Positions 34,417 to 36,057 of a DNA stretch of 36,057 nt are shown here, piece by piece. A program made the position numbers and the translations under genes. Every line of letters starts with the position of its first letter. The first letter of the stretch is position 1. The stretch is from an uncultured Pseudomonadota bacterium (GTDB lineage: Bacteria > Pseudomonadota > Gammaproteobacteria > Burkholderiales > Rhodocyclaceae): assembly GCA_903951825.1 (NCBI GenBank), contig CAJBDJ010000006.1:1-36057 (forward strand), in the 5' to 3' direction. The notes beneath the pieces were generated by a model. That model ran no database searches and had not been told where the DNA came from. It saw only the letters and a list, made by a program, of their open reading frames with translations.

Positions 34417-35324
34417 CAGAAATACCCTTCCTTTTTACGTTGTTCCATCGAGGCATCGCTGGTTTGGTCGTCCAGACGCGTGGCGCCGCGCTCGGTGATG
34501 GTGGTGGTCGCCGTTTCGGCGATGATCATGTCGACATTGACGGCATCGGAGCGAACCGGCGCGGTGCAGGTAATGTCGCCAACCGTGCGGAAGCGCACTT
34601 GCAGATTGATGATTTCGTCATCGACCCGCGCCGGCGTCACTGGCGTTACCGGGACAATCGCCCCCTGGCGAATGACGACCGGACGATGGTGGGCGAAGTA
34701 GATGCTCGGCAGTTCGAGCTTTTCGCGGGCGATGTATTGCCAGACATCCAACTCGGTCCAGTTCGAGATGGGAAAGGCGCGGATGTTTTCACCCTTGTGG
34801 CTGCGGGCGTTGAACAGGTTCCACAGTTCCGGGCGCTGGTTTTTCGGATCCCACTGGCCGAACTCGTCGCGGAAACTCATGATCCGCTCCTTGGCGCGCG
34901 CCTTTTCCTCGTCGCGCCGGGCGCCACCGATACAGGCATCAAAGCCGAATTCCTCGATCGCTTCGAGCAGCGTCACCGACTGGTGCTTGTTGCGCGACTC
35001 GCCGGCATGTTTGAGGACAACGCTGCCGCGTTTCATCGAATCCTCGACTTGGCGCACAATCAGCCGCTCGCCCAGCTCAGCGGCGCGCCGGTCGCGAAAA
35101 TCGGTGACTTCGCTGTAATTGTGGCCGGTGTCGATGTGCAGCAGTGGAAAAGGGAATTTGCCGGGGCGAAACGCCTTTTCGGCAAGGCGCAAGAGGCAGA
35201 TCGAATCCTTGCCGCCGGAGAAAAGCAGCACCGGATTGGCACACTGGCCGGCGACTTCGCGCAGGATGTGAATGGCCTCGGCTTCAAGCCAGTCGAGGTG
35301 GGTGAGCGTGGTACGTTGGTTCAT
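34416..35324 (-). CDS. cysD: sulfate adenylyltransferase subunit 2
   Basis: CysD is the catalytic ATP sulfurylase subunit, forming APS from ATP and sulfate. The 302-residue product equals the E. coli length. It has the PP-loop SGGKDS (36-41), LLHIDTGHNYSEV, GGARRDEEKARAKER, and a C-terminal segment with FRTVGDITCTAPV. The start at 35324 (MNQRTTLTHLDWLEAEAI) matches the family; an in-frame ATG at 35387 would run through the operator-like palindrome and is rejected. No clear ribosome binding site precedes it. The upstream 160 bases are AT-rich and hold inverted repeats that could bind a CysB-like regulator. Confidence 0.95.
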   Translation of the reverse strand: MNQRTTLTHLDWLEAEAIHILREVAGQCANPVLLFSGGKDSICLLRLAEKAFRPGKFPFPLLHIDTGHNYSEVTDFRDRRAAELGERLIVRQVEDSMKRGSVVLKHAGESRNKHQSVTLLEAIEEFGFDACIGGARRDEEKARAKERIMSFRDEFGQWDPKNQRPELWNLFNARSHKGENIRAFPISNWTELDVWQYIAREKLELPSIYFAHHRPVVIRQGAIVPVTPVTPARVDDEIINLQVRFRTVGDITCTAPVRSDAVNVDMIIAETATTTITERGATRLDDQTSDASMEQRKKEGYF

Positions 35325-35373
35325 GGCCAGAATGTCCGGATCAGTTAAAGTCGAATCCGGGCATTTTAGGGGT

Positions 35374-35404
35374 GTCTTAATATTCAATTAAGACTGAATA
35401 TTCA
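35374..35404. promoter_or_regulatory. operator-like inverted repeats upstream of cysD
   Basis: GTCTTAAT (35374-35381) and ATTAAGAC (35387-35394) form a perfect 8-bp inverted repeat with a 5-base centre, and the 10-base palindrome TGAATATTCA follows at 35395-35404. The heptamer ATATTCA, or close variants, occurs three times between 35380 and 35416. The site is 50-80 bases upstream of the cysD ATG, in a local AT-rich stretch. LysR-type regulators, including CysB, bind sites of this form; assignment to CysB is inference. Confidence 0.55.
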
Positions 35405-35483
35405 TTCTTATATTCACTAAACGAATAAAGAAATCGGGCGCGCCTTGATTGTTGGCCGTAACCCCGGTTGGCCGCGTAAGCCC

Positions 35484-35864
35484 TCAGTTGTCAGAGAAGC
35501 GCCGGCGGAGATAGCTGACGATTTCTCCCGATTCGTACATCCATTGGTGCTTGCCGGCGGCGTCGGTGATCCGCAGGCAGGGCACCTTGGCGCGGCCGCC
35601 GGCGCTGATCAGCATGGCGCGAGCGGGGCCTTCCGCCTGAGCGTCGATGGTTGCGATGGGCAGCGAGAGGCGGCGCATTTCCTGCCGTACCTTGACGCAG
35701 AACGGGCAGGTTTTGTACTGATAGAGCGCCAGTTGGGCGCACTGTTGATCGATCTCGGCTTGCGCTGCCGGCGGCCGGACGATGCCTTTCGGGCGCATGA
35801 TCATTTCCTGAAGCAGAACCAGAGGACCGAGAATGATGCGTAGGGTTTTGAAGAAAATTTTCAT
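35484..35864 (-). CDS. glutaredoxin-like / GST N-terminal domain protein
   Basis: The 126-residue product has a hydrophobic N-terminus (about 3-20, a possible membrane anchor or uncleaved signal). A thioredoxin-fold glutaredoxin domain follows (about 43-126), with the redox motif CPFC (C53, C56), VRQEMRRLSLPI, the cis-proline segment KVPCL, and YESGEIVSYLRRRF at the end. It may reduce disulfides with glutathione. The family is often annotated as a GST N-terminal domain protein. ATG at 35864 is preferred over an upstream in-frame start at 35906. It lies upstream of cysD on the same strand but 159 bases away, so co-transcription is unclear. The IS3 end is 73 bases from its start. Confidence 0.85.
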   Translation of the reverse strand: MKIFFKTLRIILGPLVLLQEMIMRPKGIVRPPAAQAEIDQQCAQLALYQYKTCPFCVKVRQEMRRLSLPIATIDAQAEGPARAMLISAGGRAKVPCLRITDAAGKHQWMYESGEIVSYLRRRFSDN

Positions 35865-35937
35865 GGCAGGAGACTTTAAAGAAGGCGTTTCAGTGCTTGA
35901 GCGCAAGCCCGTGCACTTTGAGGTCAGTTGTAAACGG

Positions 35938-36057
35938 TGGAGTCCAACGGTTTAAGTGGCTATCTGTTTTTCATAATGTTGCTGCATAAACGCGGCAGGC
36001 GACAGATAGCCAAGGCGGGCCTGCTTGCGAATTCTGTTGTAGAAGATTTCGATGTAC
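35938..36057 (-). mobile_element. IS3-family insertion sequence, 3' end (partial)
   Basis: The plus strand from 35938 reads TGGAGTCCAACG, the same terminal repeat as the IS end at 121 in the opposite sense. The orfB frame runs to within 14 bases of this end. Both partial elements point the same way (minus strand). The missing middle of either copy is outside the window. Confidence 0.85.
35952..36057 (-). CDS. IS3-family transposase OrfB, C-terminal fragment
   Basis: The minus strand encodes the last 34 residues of the protein, YIEIFYNRIRKQARLGYLSP followed by AAFMQQHYEKQIAT, then TAA at 35954-35952. This is the end of the rve-type DDE integrase domain of IS3-family OrfB, with the signature FYNxxR and LGYLSP; the last catalytic glutamate lies further upstream, outside the window. 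No frameshift is visible in the part seen. Confidence 0.88.
   Translation of the reverse strand, partial: YIEIFYNRIRKQARLGYLSPAAFMQQHYEKQIAT

Overview
The window looks like chromosomal DNA of a betaproteobacterium, most likely a member of or near the Rhodocyclales (Dechloromonas/Azonexus-like). This is inferred from gene content and gene order: rpmG-rpmB-radC divergent from coaBC-dut, a split pntA1/pntA2/pntB transhydrogenase, aceK beside two NADP isocitrate dehydrogenases, SbtA/SbtB, and cysDN. No rRNA, tRNA or CRISPR array was seen. Most of the window is ordinary housekeeping DNA. The accessory material is IS debris and one very large inserted gene.

Layout. 1-121 is the 5' end of an IS3-family element. 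304-2394 holds a Bax inhibitor-1/YccA membrane protein and rlmD. 2395-2774 holds a transposase remnant and two strong hairpins. 2775-5194 is rpmG, rpmB and radC on the minus strand, divergent from coaBC. 5202-9851 is a 1549-residue SF1 helicase with a C-terminal restriction-type nuclease, sitting exactly between coaBC and dut. 9982-11122 is dut and a diheme cytochrome c. 11152-15176 (minus) is pntA1-pntA2-pntB followed by a minimal methyl-accepting protein. 15238-20825 is aceK (minus), then the monomeric and the dimeric isocitrate dehydrogenases (plus). 20929-24971 holds a small membrane protein, murI, the sbtA-sbtB bicarbonate pair, a TonB-like protein (minus) and an ankyrin protein. 24975-29386 holds an MHS-type transporter, a conserved small protein with a possible leader peptide, an IS5-family remnant, a COG2509 flavoprotein and a DUF302 protein. 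29490-33105 holds two small hypothetical genes, a TonB-dependent receptor and a YfiR-like protein. 33130-35864 (minus) is the sulfate-activation pair cysD-cysN and a glutaredoxin-like protein. 35938-36057 is the 3' end of an IS3-family element with the same terminal repeat as the left edge.

How the genes fit together. icd isozymes, aceK and transhydrogenase form a coherent NADPH/TCA-glyoxylate control block. SbtA/SbtB supply regulated bicarbonate uptake. cysDN starts assimilatory sulfate reduction. The best candidate for an undescribed system is the helicase-nuclease. It interrupts a gene order conserved from E. coli to betaproteobacteria, has lower GC than its neighbours in sampled lines, starts 7 bases after coaBC, and has a roughly 680-residue insertion between its Walker A and Walker B motifs. 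The architecture resembles single-gene anti-phage helicase-nucleases, but that role is an inference.
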